63,083 nt of DNA from Acetobacter sp. DsW_063 (GCF_002153745.1 NZ_JOPL01000091.1:1-63083); one strand, 5' to 3'. Positions 1 through 9,254 are shown, counted from the first letter of the stretch. The notes: generated from the sequence alone by a model not told the origin. A program made the numbers and translations.

Positions 1-1
1 T

Positions 2-1543
2 GTCTATCCGGCTGCGGGCAATATTGGCGGCGGCGGTTTTATGGTGCTGCACCCCGCGACGGGCGCCGCCGTATTCATAGATTTTCGTGAGCACGCGCCG
101 CTGAAGGCGACGCCGACAATGTATCAGGACGCAAATGGAACTGTCGTGCCGGGTTTATCCGTGCGCGGCTGGAAGTCCATAGGCGTTCCCGGAACGGTCG
201 CGGGGCTTGAACTGGTGCGCCAGCGTTGGGGGCACATGTCGCGTGAGAAGTTGATGGCCCCGGCGATCAAACTGGCGCGTCTCGGGTTTGTTCTCGCCGA
301 CGGCGATGTGCAGCTTCTGCATACCAGCACCGACGTGTTCCGCGACGATCTCGCCGCCCGGAATATTTTCCTGCGCCCGGACGGTTCCCCGATGCAGGTG
401 GGCGACCGGCTGGTCCAGATCGAACTGGCCGATACGCTGGACGCCATCGCGAAGGGGGGCACGGACGCCTTCTACAAAGGCTCGATTGCCCGGAAGGTCG
501 TCGACGCGAGCAACGACAATGGCGGCATTTTGCAAATGGACGATTTTGCGAAATATGCGCCGCGAGTGATGCCGCCGCTGACCTGTAGCTACCGCGGTTA
601 TGTGATCGAGACGACGCCGCCTCCCAGCGGCGGGGGCGTAGCGCTGTGTGAGATGCTGAACATTCTGTCGGGGTACGACATGCACGCGCTCGGGCTGCAT
701 ACCGCGCCTTCGGTTCAGCACGAGATCGAGGCGATGCGGCATACCTATTCTGACAGGCGCGACCTTGGCGACCCGGCGTTCGTGCAGAATCCGGTGTCTC
801 ACCTTATCGACCCTGCGTACGCAGTCGCGGTGCGGCAAGCAATACCGACAGATGTTGCGATCGATTCCAATACCTTGATCGGCGGTCAGGCCGCTCCGGG
901 TTCAAATGTGGTTCCGACCGCAGAGGGGGCTACGGAGAAGCACGAGACGACGCAGTTCTCCGTGATGGATTCGTCCGGCTTCGCCGTGTCCACGACCTAC
1001 ACGCTGAATGGCTGGTTCGGTTCAGGCGTGATCGCGGGAAACACCGGGTTTTTCCTGAACGACGAAATGGATGATTTCACGGCAAAGCCGGGTTCGCCTA
1101 ATATGTTTGGCATTGTCGGCGGCGTCGCGAATCAGGTGGAGCCAGGCAAGACGCCTCTGTCTTCGATGGCGCCGACGATCCTCACGCGCGACGGCAAGCC
1201 CGTGATGGTGATTGGAAGCCCTGGTGGTTCGCGTATTCCGACCATCATCCTTTCCGTGATTCTAGGCGCTGTCGATTATGGTCTCGACATCCAGCAGGCC
1301 ATCGACCTGCCGCGCATCCATGAGCAATGGTTGCCGCAGGCGGTGGAGATCGAAAAAGGCGCGCTGTCCGATTCTGTGAAAGAGACGCTCTCCAGAGAAG
1401 GTTACGTGTTTCACGAACACGCCGCATGGGGCGTGCCGGAAGGGATTATCGCGGGCGGCCCGACCCTGTCTGGACCCCGCAAGCCCGGTTTCTTCGGCGC
1501 GCCCGATCGCCGTCATCCCGGTGGCGCGGCAGTCGGCGAATAG
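2..1543 (+). CDS. ggt: gamma-glutamyltransferase (5'-truncated by window edge)
   Basis: Gamma-glutamyltranspeptidase cleaves the gamma-glutamyl bond of glutathione and similar compounds, normally in the periplasm. The reading frame is open to the left edge and its first residues read PAAGNIGGGGFM, a hallmark of the large-subunit N-terminal part, so the signal peptide and some tens of residues are missing. The autoprocessing/nucleophile threonine is the first T of ETTQFSV (codon 947-949). Further family motifs are NDEMDDF, PLSSMAPTI and GSPGGSRI, and the C-terminus is complete. The ATG at position 41 is internal, not a start. The gene stands alone ahead of the SRP RNA. Family assignment is secure; the substrate is inferred from the family. 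Confidence 0.95.
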   Translation, partial: VYPAAGNIGGGGFMVLHPATGAAVFIDFREHAPLKATPTMYQDANGTVVPGLSVRGWKSIGVPGTVAGLELVRQRWGHMSREKLMAPAIKLARLGFVLADGDVQLLHTSTDVFRDDLAARNIFLRPDGSPMQVGDRLVQIELADTLDAIAKGGTDAFYKGSIARKVVDASNDNGGILQMDDFAKYAPRVMPPLTCSYRGYVIETTPPPSGGGVALCEMLNILSGYDMHALGLHTAPSVQHEIEAMRHTYSDRRDLGDPAFVQNPVSHLIDPAYAVAVRQAIPTDVAIDSNTLIGGQAAPGSNVVPTAEGATEKHETTQFSVMDSSGFAVSTTYTLNGWFGSGVIAGNTGFFLNDEMDDFTAKPGSPNMFGIVGGVANQVEPGKTPLSSMAPTILTRDGKPVMVIGSPGGSRIPTIILSVILGAVDYGLDIQQAIDLPRIHEQWLPQAVEIEKGALSDSVKETLSREGYVFHEHAAWGVPEGIIAGGPTLSGPRKPGFFGAPDRRHPGGAAVGE

Positions 1544-1591
1544 GGTGTAATTAGGGGTGGTCGAGGCTGAAGCCGCGTGATAGAGACCGTC

Positions 1592-1692
1592 CCCGGAAGG
1601 TCGGCGGCGGACGGGTGCCTTGCCAACCCGGTCAGGTCCGGAAGGAAGCAGCCGCAGTGAGTTTCGCCCGGGTCGTCGTTCGGCCTTCCACC
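1592..1692 (+). ncRNA. ffs: small (4.5S-type) signal recognition particle RNA
   Basis: This holds the conserved SRP domain IV core: the GGTCAGGTCCGGAAGGAAGC block around 1630-1649 with the opposing GCAGCCGCAGTGAG side. The outer stem is visible: GGAAGG at 1595-1600 pairs with CCTTCC at 1684-1689. The size of about 100 nt fits the bacterial short form, which binds Ffh and targets nascent membrane proteins. A position directly upstream of dnaX is common in Alphaproteobacteria. The exact 5' and 3' ends are estimated from the stem. Confidence 0.93.
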
Positions 1693-1783
1693 GCATCTTC
1701 CTCGACATGCTGGCCTGATCCGACGATGTGTCGCCCCGTCGGGGCGTTATCGTGGTCTCCTACGGTTTTCAGGGCCTAACGCC

Positions 1784-3916
1784 ATGTCAGACACCGAAAA
1801 CGAAGACGACGGCCTGCCGCTTCCCGTGGAAGACGGCTCGGGTTTGTTCGGTGAGCCGGCTCCCGCCGCCCCGGTTTTGGCTGCCGAGCAGCCTGCATCT
1901 ACGCCCGTCGCTGGCGCAAGTCAGCGCACGGTTCAGGCCGAGCCCTCTCGCTCGGGCGTGTCCTATCGCGTTCTCGCCCGGAAATACCGCCCGACCACGT
2001 TCGATGATCTGATCGGGCAGGAAGCGATGGTGCGCACTTTGCGCAACGCTTTCGCTGTTGGGCGCGTCGCCCATGCCTTCATGTTCAACGGCGTGCGCGG
2101 CGTAGGCAAGACGACGACGGCGCGAATCGTCGCGCGCGCGCTGAATTGCGTCGGGCCGGATGGTAAGGGCGGTCCGACGGCTGATCCCTGCGGCGTCTGC
2201 CCGAACTGCATCGCAATCCTTGGCGACAGGCACCCCGACGTTCTCGAGATGGATGCTGCGTCCCGCACCGGCGTTGATGACGTGCGCGAGATTATCGAAG
2301 CGACGCGCTTTCGCCCGATTCAGGGGCGGATGAAGGTCTTCATCATCGACGAGGTTCACATGCTCTCGCGCAACGCGTTCAACGCGTTGCTGAAGACGCT
2401 TGAGGAACCGCCGTCGCAGGTGACGTTCATATTCGCGACGACAGAGTTGAGGAAAGTGCCGGTGACGGTGCTTTCACGCTGCCAGCGTTTCGATCTGCGT
2501 CGCGTATCGCACGCGGCGTTGACTGAGTTTTTCGGAACCGTCGCCACCCGGGAAGGCGTGCGGATCGAACCGGAGGCGCTGGCCTTGATCGCGCGCGCGG
2601 CGGACGGTTCGGTGCGAGACGGGCTGTCTCTGTTGGATCAGGCGATCGCTCAGGGTGCGATCTACGAGGGGGACGCCGACGCGCCGATACCGGCCACTCT
2701 GGTCAGCGACATGTTGGGGTTGGCGGACCGGGGGCTTGTCTTCGATCTGTTTGAGGCGGTGATGAAGGGCCGCATCGAGGCTGTGCTTGCGCTGGCGGAC
2801 GCTGCGTACAGCCGGGGCGGCGATCTCGGCGCACTACTCGGGGATCTTGCTGAACTCACGCACATGGTGACACGCCTAAAAACCGCGCCCGCGTTGCGCG
2901 ATTCGGGGGAGTTGCCGGAGGCGGAGCGGGTGCGGGGTGCCGTGTTCGCCGATTCGCTGTCGATGGGCGACCTGTCGCGCGCCTGGCAGATTCTGCTCAA
3001 GGGGCTGGGTGAGGTCGAGACCGCGTCCCTGCGCCGGGAGGCGGCGGAGATGGTTCTGGTCCGCCTGTGTTACGCGGCGAGCGCGCCTTTGCCGGGCGAT
3101 TTACTGAAGCGTCTTGAAGCGGCTGCCGGTCCGGCGGGGCAGGGGCGCCAACCCGAAGGGAGCTCTTCCGGCGGAGGCGGGTCTTCTGGGGGGGCGCAGG
3201 CTTTTGGCTCGGCGATAGCCGTTGGGCAGCAGTTTGACCCGGCGTCCGCGCCGACGGCTCTGGCGTCGTCAGGCGCCGTTGAGCGAAGCGTCGTTCGTCT
3301 GGTGACCAGCGAAGGAATGCTTCAGCCTGCCGAAGAGACACCCGCCGTCGCAGAACCTGAAGTCGCGGAGAGGCCTGCTCCGCGGACATGGCGTGAGTTG
3401 GTCGCCTATGTGCGTGATGACGCGACGGAGGCCGTGCTGCATGGCCATCTGTTGCATTCGGCGCATCTGGTGAATTTTGCGCCGCCGTTGGTCGAATTCC
3501 GCGTCGATCATCGCGGCCCCCGGGATCTGACGCAGCAGGTCCAGAAATTTCTGCGTGCCCGGCTTGGATCGCATTGGATGGTGCGCCGTTCGGAGGCGGA
3601 GGGCGAACCGACGCTGGAAGAGCAGAGTGCGCGCATCATTCAGTTCCAGCGAAAGGACGCCAAGGCGCACCCGCTCGTGCGCGCGATTCTCGACGCGTTT
3701 CCGGACGCTGAACTCGGGGAGTTGAAAGATTCCTCGCTCGACGAGTATTACGGCCTGCCTCCCGAGGACGATATTCCCGACGTGGGTTTGCTGGGCGGCG
3801 ACCAGTTGGAATATCCTTGGGAAGCTGGTTATTCGGGCGACGCGGCCGAAAACTGGATTGATGCAGTCGCCGACGCCGGGCTGGACATGACGCTTGGCGC
3901 TTCCGACGACCGCTAG
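1784..3916 (+). CDS. dnaX: DNA polymerase III subunit gamma/tau
   Basis: Clamp-loader ATPase of the replicative polymerase, 710 aa. A hydrophilic N-terminal extension of about 58 residues precedes the usual start of the family (SYRVLARKYRP). The Walker A motif is GVRGVGKT (103-110), the zinc-binding cysteines are C122, C136, C139 and C142, and the Walker B-type motif is DEVHML. The SRC sensor (VLSRCQRF) and the lid and domain III follow to about residue 440. A Gly/Ser-rich linker (about 456-475) then leads to a tau-type C-terminal region. A run of seven G at 3188-3194 lies exactly in that linker (see findings). The gene is followed by ybaB and recR, the conserved replication/recombination operon. 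Confidence 0.97.
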   Translation: MSDTENEDDGLPLPVEDGSGLFGEPAPAAPVLAAEQPASTPVAGASQRTVQAEPSRSGVSYRVLARKYRPTTFDDLIGQEAMVRTLRNAFAVGRVAHAFMFNGVRGVGKTTTARIVARALNCVGPDGKGGPTADPCGVCPNCIAILGDRHPDVLEMDAASRTGVDDVREIIEATRFRPIQGRMKVFIIDEVHMLSRNAFNALLKTLEEPPSQVTFIFATTELRKVPVTVLSRCQRFDLRRVSHAALTEFFGTVATREGVRIEPEALALIARAADGSVRDGLSLLDQAIAQGAIYEGDADAPIPATLVSDMLGLADRGLVFDLFEAVMKGRIEAVLALADAAYSRGGDLGALLGDLAELTHMVTRLKTAPALRDSGELPEAERVRGAVFADSLSMGDLSRAWQILLKGLGEVETASLRREAAEMVLVRLCYAASAPLPGDLLKRLEAAAGPAGQGRQPEGSSSGGGGSSGGAQAFGSAIAVGQQFDPASAPTALASSGAVERSVVRLVTSEGMLQPAEETPAVAEPEVAERPAPRTWRELVAYVRDDATEAVLHGHLLHSAHLVNFAPPLVEFRVDHRGPRDLTQQVQKFLRARLGSHWMVRRSEAEGEPTLEEQSARIIQFQRKDAKAHPLVRAILDAFPDAELGELKDSSLDEYYGLPPEDDIPDVGLLGGDQLEYPWEAGYSGDAAENWIDAVADAGLDMTLGASDDR

Positions 3917-3965
3917 TGAATCTGGCGACGTGCGCCGCCGCCATGACGTGTAAGGATCGATTGAC

Positions 3966-4289
3966 GTGAAAAATCTCGCCAGCCTCATGAAACAGGCCTC
4001 CGAAATGCAGGCGAAGATGGAAGCCATGCAGGCGACCCTCGAGAAAACGGTCATCGAAGGCAGCGCGGGCGCGGGCATGGTGTCCGTCACGCTCAGTGGC
4101 AAGGGCGACATGCGCGCCATCCGTATTGATCCGAAGCTCGCCGATCCGAACGAAATGGAAATGCTGCAGGATCTGATCCTTGCGGCCTGCGCGGACGCAC
4201 GGGTGAAACTGGACGCCAAGGCTTCCGAGGAAATGCAGAAGGCGACCGGCGGACTGAACCTGCCGCCGGGGCTGAAGCTGCCGTTCTAA
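3966..4289 (+). CDS. YbaB/EbfC family nucleoid-associated protein
   Basis: Small DNA-binding protein of 107 aa that acts as a dimer. The start is a GTG preceded by AAGGA, giving the typical [18 protein letters not shown] amphipathic N-terminal helix. The central [22 protein letters not shown] segment is the family core, and the C-terminus ends in the usual glycine/proline-rich LPPGLKLPF. It sits between dnaX and recR with short gaps, the standard dnaX-ybaB-recR arrangement. Confidence 0.93.
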   Translation: MKNLASLMKQASEMQAKMEAMQATLEKTVIEGSAGAGMVSVTLSGKGDMRAIRIDPKLADPNEMEMLQDLILAACADARVKLDAKASEEMQKATGGLNLPPGLKLPF

Positions 4290-4307
4290 GCCGATAAGGC
4301 GTTCCGC

Positions 4308-4919
4308 ATGGCCGGGGGCGTATTGGCGAATGGGGAGATCGGGCGTCTGATCGGGTTGGTGTCGCGCCTGCCCGGCCTGGGGCCGCGTTCCGCGCGACGG
4401 ATCGTGCTGGCCCTGTTGCGCGACCCCAAAGGACGAATGGTCCCTCTGGCCCGCGCCATGCAGGAAGCCGCGACGTCAGTGCGGACATGCAGTCGCTGCG
4501 GAAACCTTGACGGTAAAGATCCCTGTCACATCTGTATGGACCCGTCGCGGCATCAGGACGTCGTCTGCGTGGTCGAGAGTGTGGCCGATCTGTGGGCGCT
4601 AGAGCGCGCGGGGACATATCACGGCGTTTATATGGTTCTGGGCGGGGTGTTGTCGGCTCTTTCCGGCGTCGGCCCGGAGGATCTCAATCTGCAGCCGCTG
4701 TTGGCGCGTCTCGATGAGGGAACCGTTCGGGAGGTTATTCTCGCCCTGAGCGCGACGGTCGATGGCGCTACGACCATGCACTGGCTGCAGGAACGGTTGA
4801 GCGGGTATAGCGTCAGCATCACGCGCGTCGCGCAGGGGGTGCCGGTCGGTGGCGCGCTGGAGGTGCTGGATGACGGCACTTTGGCGGCGGCGTTGAGCGC
4901 ACGACGCCCAGTCGTCTGA
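4308..4919 (+). CDS. recR: recombination mediator protein RecR
   Basis: RecFOR-pathway protein that helps load RecA on gapped DNA. At 203 aa it has the family length. It has the N-terminal helix-hairpin-helix (LVSRLPGLGPRSARRIVLALL), a C4 zinc finger (CSRCGNLDGKDPCHIC), and a Toprim domain starting at VVCVVESVADLWALERAG. The C-terminal Walker-like segment is ITRVAQGVPVGGALEVLDDGTL. It begins 18 bp after ybaB and is surely cotranscribed. Confidence 0.97.
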   Translation: MAGGVLANGEIGRLIGLVSRLPGLGPRSARRIVLALLRDPKGRMVPLARAMQEAATSVRTCSRCGNLDGKDPCHICMDPSRHQDVVCVVESVADLWALERAGTYHGVYMVLGGVLSALSGVGPEDLNLQPLLARLDEGTVREVILALSATVDGATTMHWLQERLSGYSVSITRVAQGVPVGGALEVLDDGTLAAALSARRPVV

Positions 4920-4955
4920 TCCGCGCTTCGTTCAATAAATCAAGGAAGCGGCCCA

Positions 4956-5774
4956 ATGAGCGGCACTATGAGCGGTGGCCCCATAGGGGCGCTGATTTCC
5001 GAGACTATTCCACGTGCAGCTCTGGTGACGGGCGGGTCGCGACGCCTTGGCCGCGCCATCGCGCTTGCTCTTGCTGAGGCGGGTTTTTCCGTAGCGATCC
5101 ATCATCGCGGCGATCAGACCGACGCAGCGAAGACCTTGCACGATGTTGAGGCGTTCGGCGTCAGGGGATGCCTGTTGCAGGCCGATCTTGCTTGCGAAGA
5201 TGAGGTGACGTCGTTGACGTCGCGCGCTGCAGAGGAATTGGGGCCGCTGGGCGTGCTGGTGAACAACGCCTCGACGTTCGACCGGGATGAGTGGGACACC
5301 GCAACCCGGGCGAGTTGGGACGCACATATAGAGCCAAATCTGCGTGCGCCCTTCGTGCTTACGCAGGCGTTCGCCGCTGCGATGCCTGCGGATATGTCGG
5401 GCATGGTTCTGAACATGCTGGACGAACGAGTCTGGTCTCTGACCCCGCATTTCGTCACTTACACCGTGTCAAAGTCCGCGCTGTGGACGTTGACGCAGAC
5501 GCTGGCTCTGGCGCTGGCGTCGAAGAACATTCGGGTGAATGCTATAGGTCCGGGGCCTGCGTTGCCGAGCCCACGGCAGACCGAGGCCGAATTCCGGCGA
5601 CAATGCGCGTCTACGCCGCTGCGGTGCGGGACGTCGCCTGCGGAAGTCGCGCGCGCGGCACTGGCGCTGCTGGCCCTGCCATCCGTTACTGGGCAGATGC
5701 TGGCCCTTGATGGAGGTCAACACATGCAGTGGCATCCGGCGCCCACCAACCCTGCGGACGCCGTGACGGAATAG
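4956..5774 (+). CDS. SDR-family oxidoreductase, pteridine-reductase (FolM/PTR1)-like
   Basis: Short-chain dehydrogenase of 272 aa (the first 18 or so residues are an extension) with SD AAGGAAG before ATG. The nucleotide-binding motif is TGGSRRLG, which fits the TGxxxRxG variant of pteridine reductases rather than the common TGxxxGxG. NNAS follows, then the catalytic YxxxK as YTVSK, and a C-terminal GQMLALDGGQ. It ends 10 bp before folB (dihydroneopterin aldolase). Motif and neighbour together suggest reduction of a dihydropterin, as in FolM or PTR1; this is an inference. A generic SDR role cannot be excluded. Confidence 0.8.
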   Translation: MSGTMSGGPIGALISETIPRAALVTGGSRRLGRAIALALAEAGFSVAIHHRGDQTDAAKTLHDVEAFGVRGCLLQADLACEDEVTSLTSRAAEELGPLGVLVNNASTFDRDEWDTATRASWDAHIEPNLRAPFVLTQAFAAAMPADMSGMVLNMLDERVWSLTPHFVTYTVSKSALWTLTQTLALALASKNIRVNAIGPGPALPSPRQTEAEFRRQCASTPLRCGTSPAEVARAALALLALPSVTGQMLALDGGQHMQWHPAPTNPADAVTE

Positions 5775-5784
5775 GACGCGCGAC

Positions 5785-6192
5785 ATGACGACGACCCTCG
5801 CTCCGTGGCCTGCGAATCTCGGGCTGCGGCGCTTGTTTCTCAAGGATATGATTGTCGATGCGCATATCGGCGTTTTTCCCCATGAAGAAGGGGTGTCGCA
5901 GAAGGTGCGCATCAACGTGTCGTTCGGTGTGGACGACCGACGCGACCTGGTGGAAGGAGCCGATGACCTGAGCCGTACGGTCTCTTACGAGCATGTTGTG
6001 TTGCTGGTGCGACGCATCGTGGCGGAGGGGCATATCCGTCTTGTTGAGACACTCGCCGAACGGATTGCAGCCGGCGTGATGCAGGAAAAACGTGTTCGGG
6101 TCGTACGGGTTATGATCGAGAAACTGGAGGTGTTTGCCGAACTGGATTCGGTTGGCGTCGAGATCGAACGCTGGTCTGAAGCGACGGCCTGA
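5785..6192 (+). CDS. folB: dihydroneopterin aldolase
   Basis: Folate-pathway enzyme that cleaves dihydroneopterin to 6-hydroxymethyl-dihydropterin and glycolaldehyde. It has 135 aa. The FolB fold signature is clear: LFLKDMIVDAHIGVFPHEEG at the start, QKVRINVSFGVD, then SYEHVV, the glutamate/lysine-containing LVETLAERIAAGV and VRVMIEKLEVFAELDSVGVEIER. It follows the SDR gene with a 10-bp gap, forming a two-gene unit. It converges on the minus-strand GGDEF/EAL gene, whose stop lies only 5 bp away. Confidence 0.93.
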   Translation: MTTTLAPWPANLGLRRLFLKDMIVDAHIGVFPHEEGVSQKVRINVSFGVDDRRDLVEGADDLSRTVSYEHVVLLVRRIVAEGHIRLVETLAERIAAGVMQEKRVRVVRVMIEKLEVFAELDSVGVEIERWSEATA

Positions 6193-6197
6193 GCCGT

Positions 6198-7961
6198 TCA
6201 GCAGGGAGGAATGCGAAGCGCGGTTGCGGCGGGTTCCGGGGGAGAAAAATAGTAGCCTTGGCCTATCCTGCACCCCATGGCGGTGAGCATGTCGCTCTGC
6301 TCCTTGGTCTCTATGCCTTCGGCGACTATGGTCAGCGATAGACGTTCTCCAAGAGAAACGATCGTGTCGACGATGGCGTGGCTTGATGCGTCCAGCGTTA
6401 TGTTTTTTACGAAGGCATGATCTATCTTCAGGCCGTCGAAAGGGTATTCCAGAAGTCTTGAAAAGGATGAGTATCCTTTACCGAAATCGTCCAAGGTGAT
6501 CGAGATGCCTCGGTCTTTCAGCAGCCTGAGCGCACGCAAAGCGTAAGTCGGGCCTGGTTCGATCAGGCCTTGTTCGGTGACTTCCACGGCGATCGAGCCC
6601 GGAGGAAGGTCGAATTCATCCAGTTGCGCCAGAAATGTTTCGGCGAAGTCGTCCCGCATGAATTCCACGGGCGAGGCGTTGATCGAGATAGGGGGAAGGG
6701 ATCCGCCTCTGGCCAGGCATTGCTTGGCATCCCGAAAGACCCATTTGCGCATCAGAAAAGCCAGCCTGGTGGCGAGGTGATAATCGTGAAATGCCTCGGC
6801 TATCGCGGCGGGAGATTTCAGAGCGCCGCCAACCGTGTCCGACCAGCGTAACAGAACTTCGTAGCTGACGGTCCTGCCGGTCAGGAGATCGACCTGACGT
6901 TGATAGGCGGGCTGAACCGTATCCTGGTCGACAATATCTCGTGCTACACGCAGGCCATGAAAGACGCGATCCACCGTCTGCGTCATAGGCTGATGAAATA
7001 ACCTGAAACCACCTCGGCCGTGGGACTTTATTTCCTGCAAGGCAAGGCTGGCGTTTTTTAAAAGGGTTGCAGCCTTTTCATCCTGCTGGCGGTCGGAATC
7101 GCTCCGAGATAGTGCGCCACCGATGCTGATGCTGATCTTTATGGCGTGCTCATCCTGAAGAAACGGATGTGCGGCCACAGCCGATAATTTGTCGGCAAGC
7201 GCCTTCAGGCTCGCTTCGCCAGCGGCTGCATTGACGGCGATAGCGAATTCATCTCCGCATATGCGGGCGACGAAGGCGGACCCTTGCAATTCGGCTTTCA
7301 GGCGATCAGCAAGTTCACGCAGAAGGAGGTCGCTAGCTTCGTGACCGAATAGATGATTGATCTGCTTGAAATAATCGAGATCGATGACCAGCAGGCCGAT
7401 TTGGTCGTCGGGGCAGCTTCGCCCTTTCAGCATGCGCTGAAGTGTGCGCAGAAAATTTTTGCGGTTGGGAAGACCTGTCAGCGCGTCATGAGCAGCGCTG
7501 ATTTTCAGCTTCTTTTCGACCTCCCGCAGGGCCGTGACATTGCGTGATACGCACAGAACAGCGTTCACGCCGCCGTCGAGGCTGATGACGGGGGTAAGAA
7601 CGTTTTCCCAGTGCTCTACGCCGCGCCCGGGAAGCGCACTCTTGACGGTAAAACGCGCTCTTCTGCCTGTTGTGGCTGCTTGCAACGCCCGGCGTCCCCG
7701 CCCGCGAATCTCTCTAGGCAGCAAATCGAGCCAATGCTGGCCAACAAAACTTTCCCCTTTTTCCACGCCGAAGGCTCTTTGGCCGGAAAGATTGAGATGA
7801 CGCAGGGTGCCGTCGCATTCGATGATCTTGATACAGTCGACGCTCGCGTCAAGCACATGATGCAGGGCTTCTGAGTGGGCCCCGAACGTTTTCCCGGCCG
7901 CCGTCACTGCAGGCTTCAGGTCACACGGAAGCTCGACAGCCTTATCAAGCCATTGGGTCAT
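6198..7961 (-). CDS. PAS-GGDEF-EAL cyclic-di-GMP signalling protein
   Basis: Cytoplasmic c-di-GMP enzyme of 587 aa from the ATG at 7961 (GGAAAA upstream); longer readings look non-coding. Residues 30-140 form a PAS domain. GGDEF spans about 150-310 with the active-site motif reading CGDEF (about 235-239), one off consensus. EAL spans about 330-585 with EVL in place of EAL, and with NASPVEF, EVTEQGL, the DDFGKGYSS loop and KIDHAF all present. The phosphodiesterase residues appear intact, so hydrolysis of c-di-GMP is likely; the cyclase may be weak or regulatory. No membrane segment is seen. Confidence 0.93.
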   Translation of the reverse strand: MTQWLDKAVELPCDLKPAVTAAGKTFGAHSEALHHVLDASVDCIKIIECDGTLRHLNLSGQRAFGVEKGESFVGQHWLDLLPREIRGRGRRALQAATTGRRARFTVKSALPGRGVEHWENVLTPVISLDGGVNAVLCVSRNVTALREVEKKLKISAAHDALTGLPNRKNFLRTLQRMLKGRSCPDDQIGLLVIDLDYFKQINHLFGHEASDLLLRELADRLKAELQGSAFVARICGDEFAIAVNAAAGEASLKALADKLSAVAAHPFLQDEHAIKISISIGGALSRSDSDRQQDEKAATLLKNASLALQEIKSHGRGGFRLFHQPMTQTVDRVFHGLRVARDIVDQDTVQPAYQRQVDLLTGRTVSYEVLLRWSDTVGGALKSPAAIAEAFHDYHLATRLAFLMRKWVFRDAKQCLARGGSLPPISINASPVEFMRDDFAETFLAQLDEFDLPPGSIAVEVTEQGLIEPGPTYALRALRLLKDRGISITLDDFGKGYSSFSRLLEYPFDGLKIDHAFVKNITLDASSHAIVDTIVSLGERLSLTIVAEGIETKEQSDMLTAMGCRIGQGYYFSPPEPAATALRIPPC

Positions 7962-8609
7962 GATTCTGCGTTTTCCGGTGAAAAAAGCCGCTGACGGCGA
8001 AGTGGGGGGTAAGGGGGCCGAATACGAATATCGGCGCATGCGCGCTTACAGTGTCTTCGGTTGGTCGCTATATCGCGTCGGAGGCTCGTTCGAGCCGCCG
8101 TGCCTCTTGGTATCTTGTGACGTTCAGGATGTCACACGTTTGGTTATGGAACCGATTGAGAACCACCATCAAGTTCTGTTATTTTTGTATTGCTCAGAAG
8201 ATGCGTGGCAAAAAATTATACAGCGTCTCGCGTAAGTCGACGACAGCTTTCGCATTACGTCAAGTGAAAACAGCTTAGACGCATTCAATATGGCGATAAT
8301 TCGGCGCAACTAATGCAGATCGATGGTTTTTCACGGCTTCGCCAGGATCGGGGTGGATTCCCGCGAAAATCCTACGCCGTAGACCGCATAAGCTTCTGAC
8401 AGGGGTGTTCTTGCGGGATAATCATAGTGTTATCGCAATACGTCGTTGCACGCGGATGCACGAAACACATAGTGCTTTACGAGGAGAAATACGGCACGTA
8501 CAAAAAACGCGCCATCCGGCGAGGAACGGCGCGGAGATATGTAGCCGTACGCCACGGCGCTGCGTCCAACTGGTGGTCGGATCGCAGCATCGCGTGTCGA
8601 ATACGGTTC
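7962..8609. other. intergenic region with two inverted repeats
   Basis: No convincing gene in 648 bp. Two inverted repeats lie upstream of the GGDEF/EAL gene. One is GGCTCG-TT-CGAGCC at 8083-8096, extendable to 8079-8100 with one mismatch. The other is TGTGAC-N9-GTCACA at 8116-8136. They may be regulatory or leader structures. The long plus-strand frame covering 8427-9239 is a shadow of the FYDLN gene. Confidence 0.4.
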
Positions 8610-8942
8610 TTACGAGTCGTGTTCGTCCTGTTCCGGATTGACGTCTATATCGTTGCCGATATCGTCGGCGTCGTCATCGAGATCCTCGCTGTCTTCGATC
8701 ACGCCGTCGTCTTCCGCATCGTCATCGGTGTCGAGATCGATATCGTCGCCAGCCTCGTCATCTTTCGCGATCGGCTTCACCGGAGCGCTGGGGACGCCGT
8801 CATTGGCGCGACGCAGGCGCGGCGCTTCGAACGGCTGTTCCGCGCCGCATTTCGGGCAGACTGCGGGGCTCGCATTGAGGTCGTAGAAACGCGTGCCGCA
8901 CGACACGCAAACGCGTTTTGTTCCGAGTTCGGGCTGAGCCAT
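8610..8942 (-). CDS. FYDLN acid domain protein (TIGR02300-type)
   Basis: Small protein of 110 aa with the start MAQPELGTKRVCVSCGTRFY. The N-terminal zinc-ribbon-like CxxC pairs are CVSCGTRFYDLN and CPKCGAEQPF, and the FYDLN signature gives the family its name. The C-terminal half is extremely acidic (runs of D and E, about residues 70-110). The function is unknown; the family is common in Alphaproteobacteria and is usually divergent from aroA. Here the divergent neighbour is cmk and no aroA is seen. A longer in-frame reading to 9143 lacks any family similarity and was not used. Confidence 0.92.
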   Translation of the reverse strand: MAQPELGTKRVCVSCGTRFYDLNASPAVCPKCGAEQPFEAPRLRRANDGVPSAPVKPIAKDDEAGDDIDLDTDDDAEDDGVIEDSEDLDDDADDIGNDIDVNPEQDEHDS

Positions 8943-9254
8943 CGTGAGCCTGTGGATCCTACTGTGGTGTGGATACTGAGCGAAGCACCCGCCCTTACGT
9001 TGTGTCGACGGGGGGTATCGATCCGACTTAGGGCGCTGGCAAATGCCAGCTTGCGGGCTCCATGTCAAATAAACCGTGCATTGCGGCGGGCTGAATTGCC
9101 TGAAGTTTTGCCCGAAGGAGGACTGAGCGGGGAGAATGCGCATCGGCCAGCCGGGCGCAACACGTTATCGCATGGACTTGGCCAACGTCGGCAATTAGAG
9201 ACCGGCGAGGCGACGTTGTGCCGCCATCGAATCGGTTGAGGAGACAGAAAAGCC
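8943..9254. other. intergenic region between FYDLN gene and cmk
   Basis: A 312-bp divergent intergenic region. In many Alphaproteobacteria aroA would occupy this place, but no frame shows EPSP-synthase motifs. A GAGGAGACAGAAAAGCC leader provides the cmk ribosome-binding site. Confidence 0.4.

Noticed and set aside
8116..8136. CRP-like site TGTGA-N11-TCACA
   Set aside because: The spacer is 11 nt rather than the 6 nt of the CRP/FNR consensus; it is only recorded as an inverted repeat.
8427..9239. Long plus-strand open frame of 270 codons
   Set aside because: It lies opposite the well-supported FYDLN-acid gene; its repeats of Val/Ile/Asp mirror that gene's acidic tail, and it has no family resemblance.
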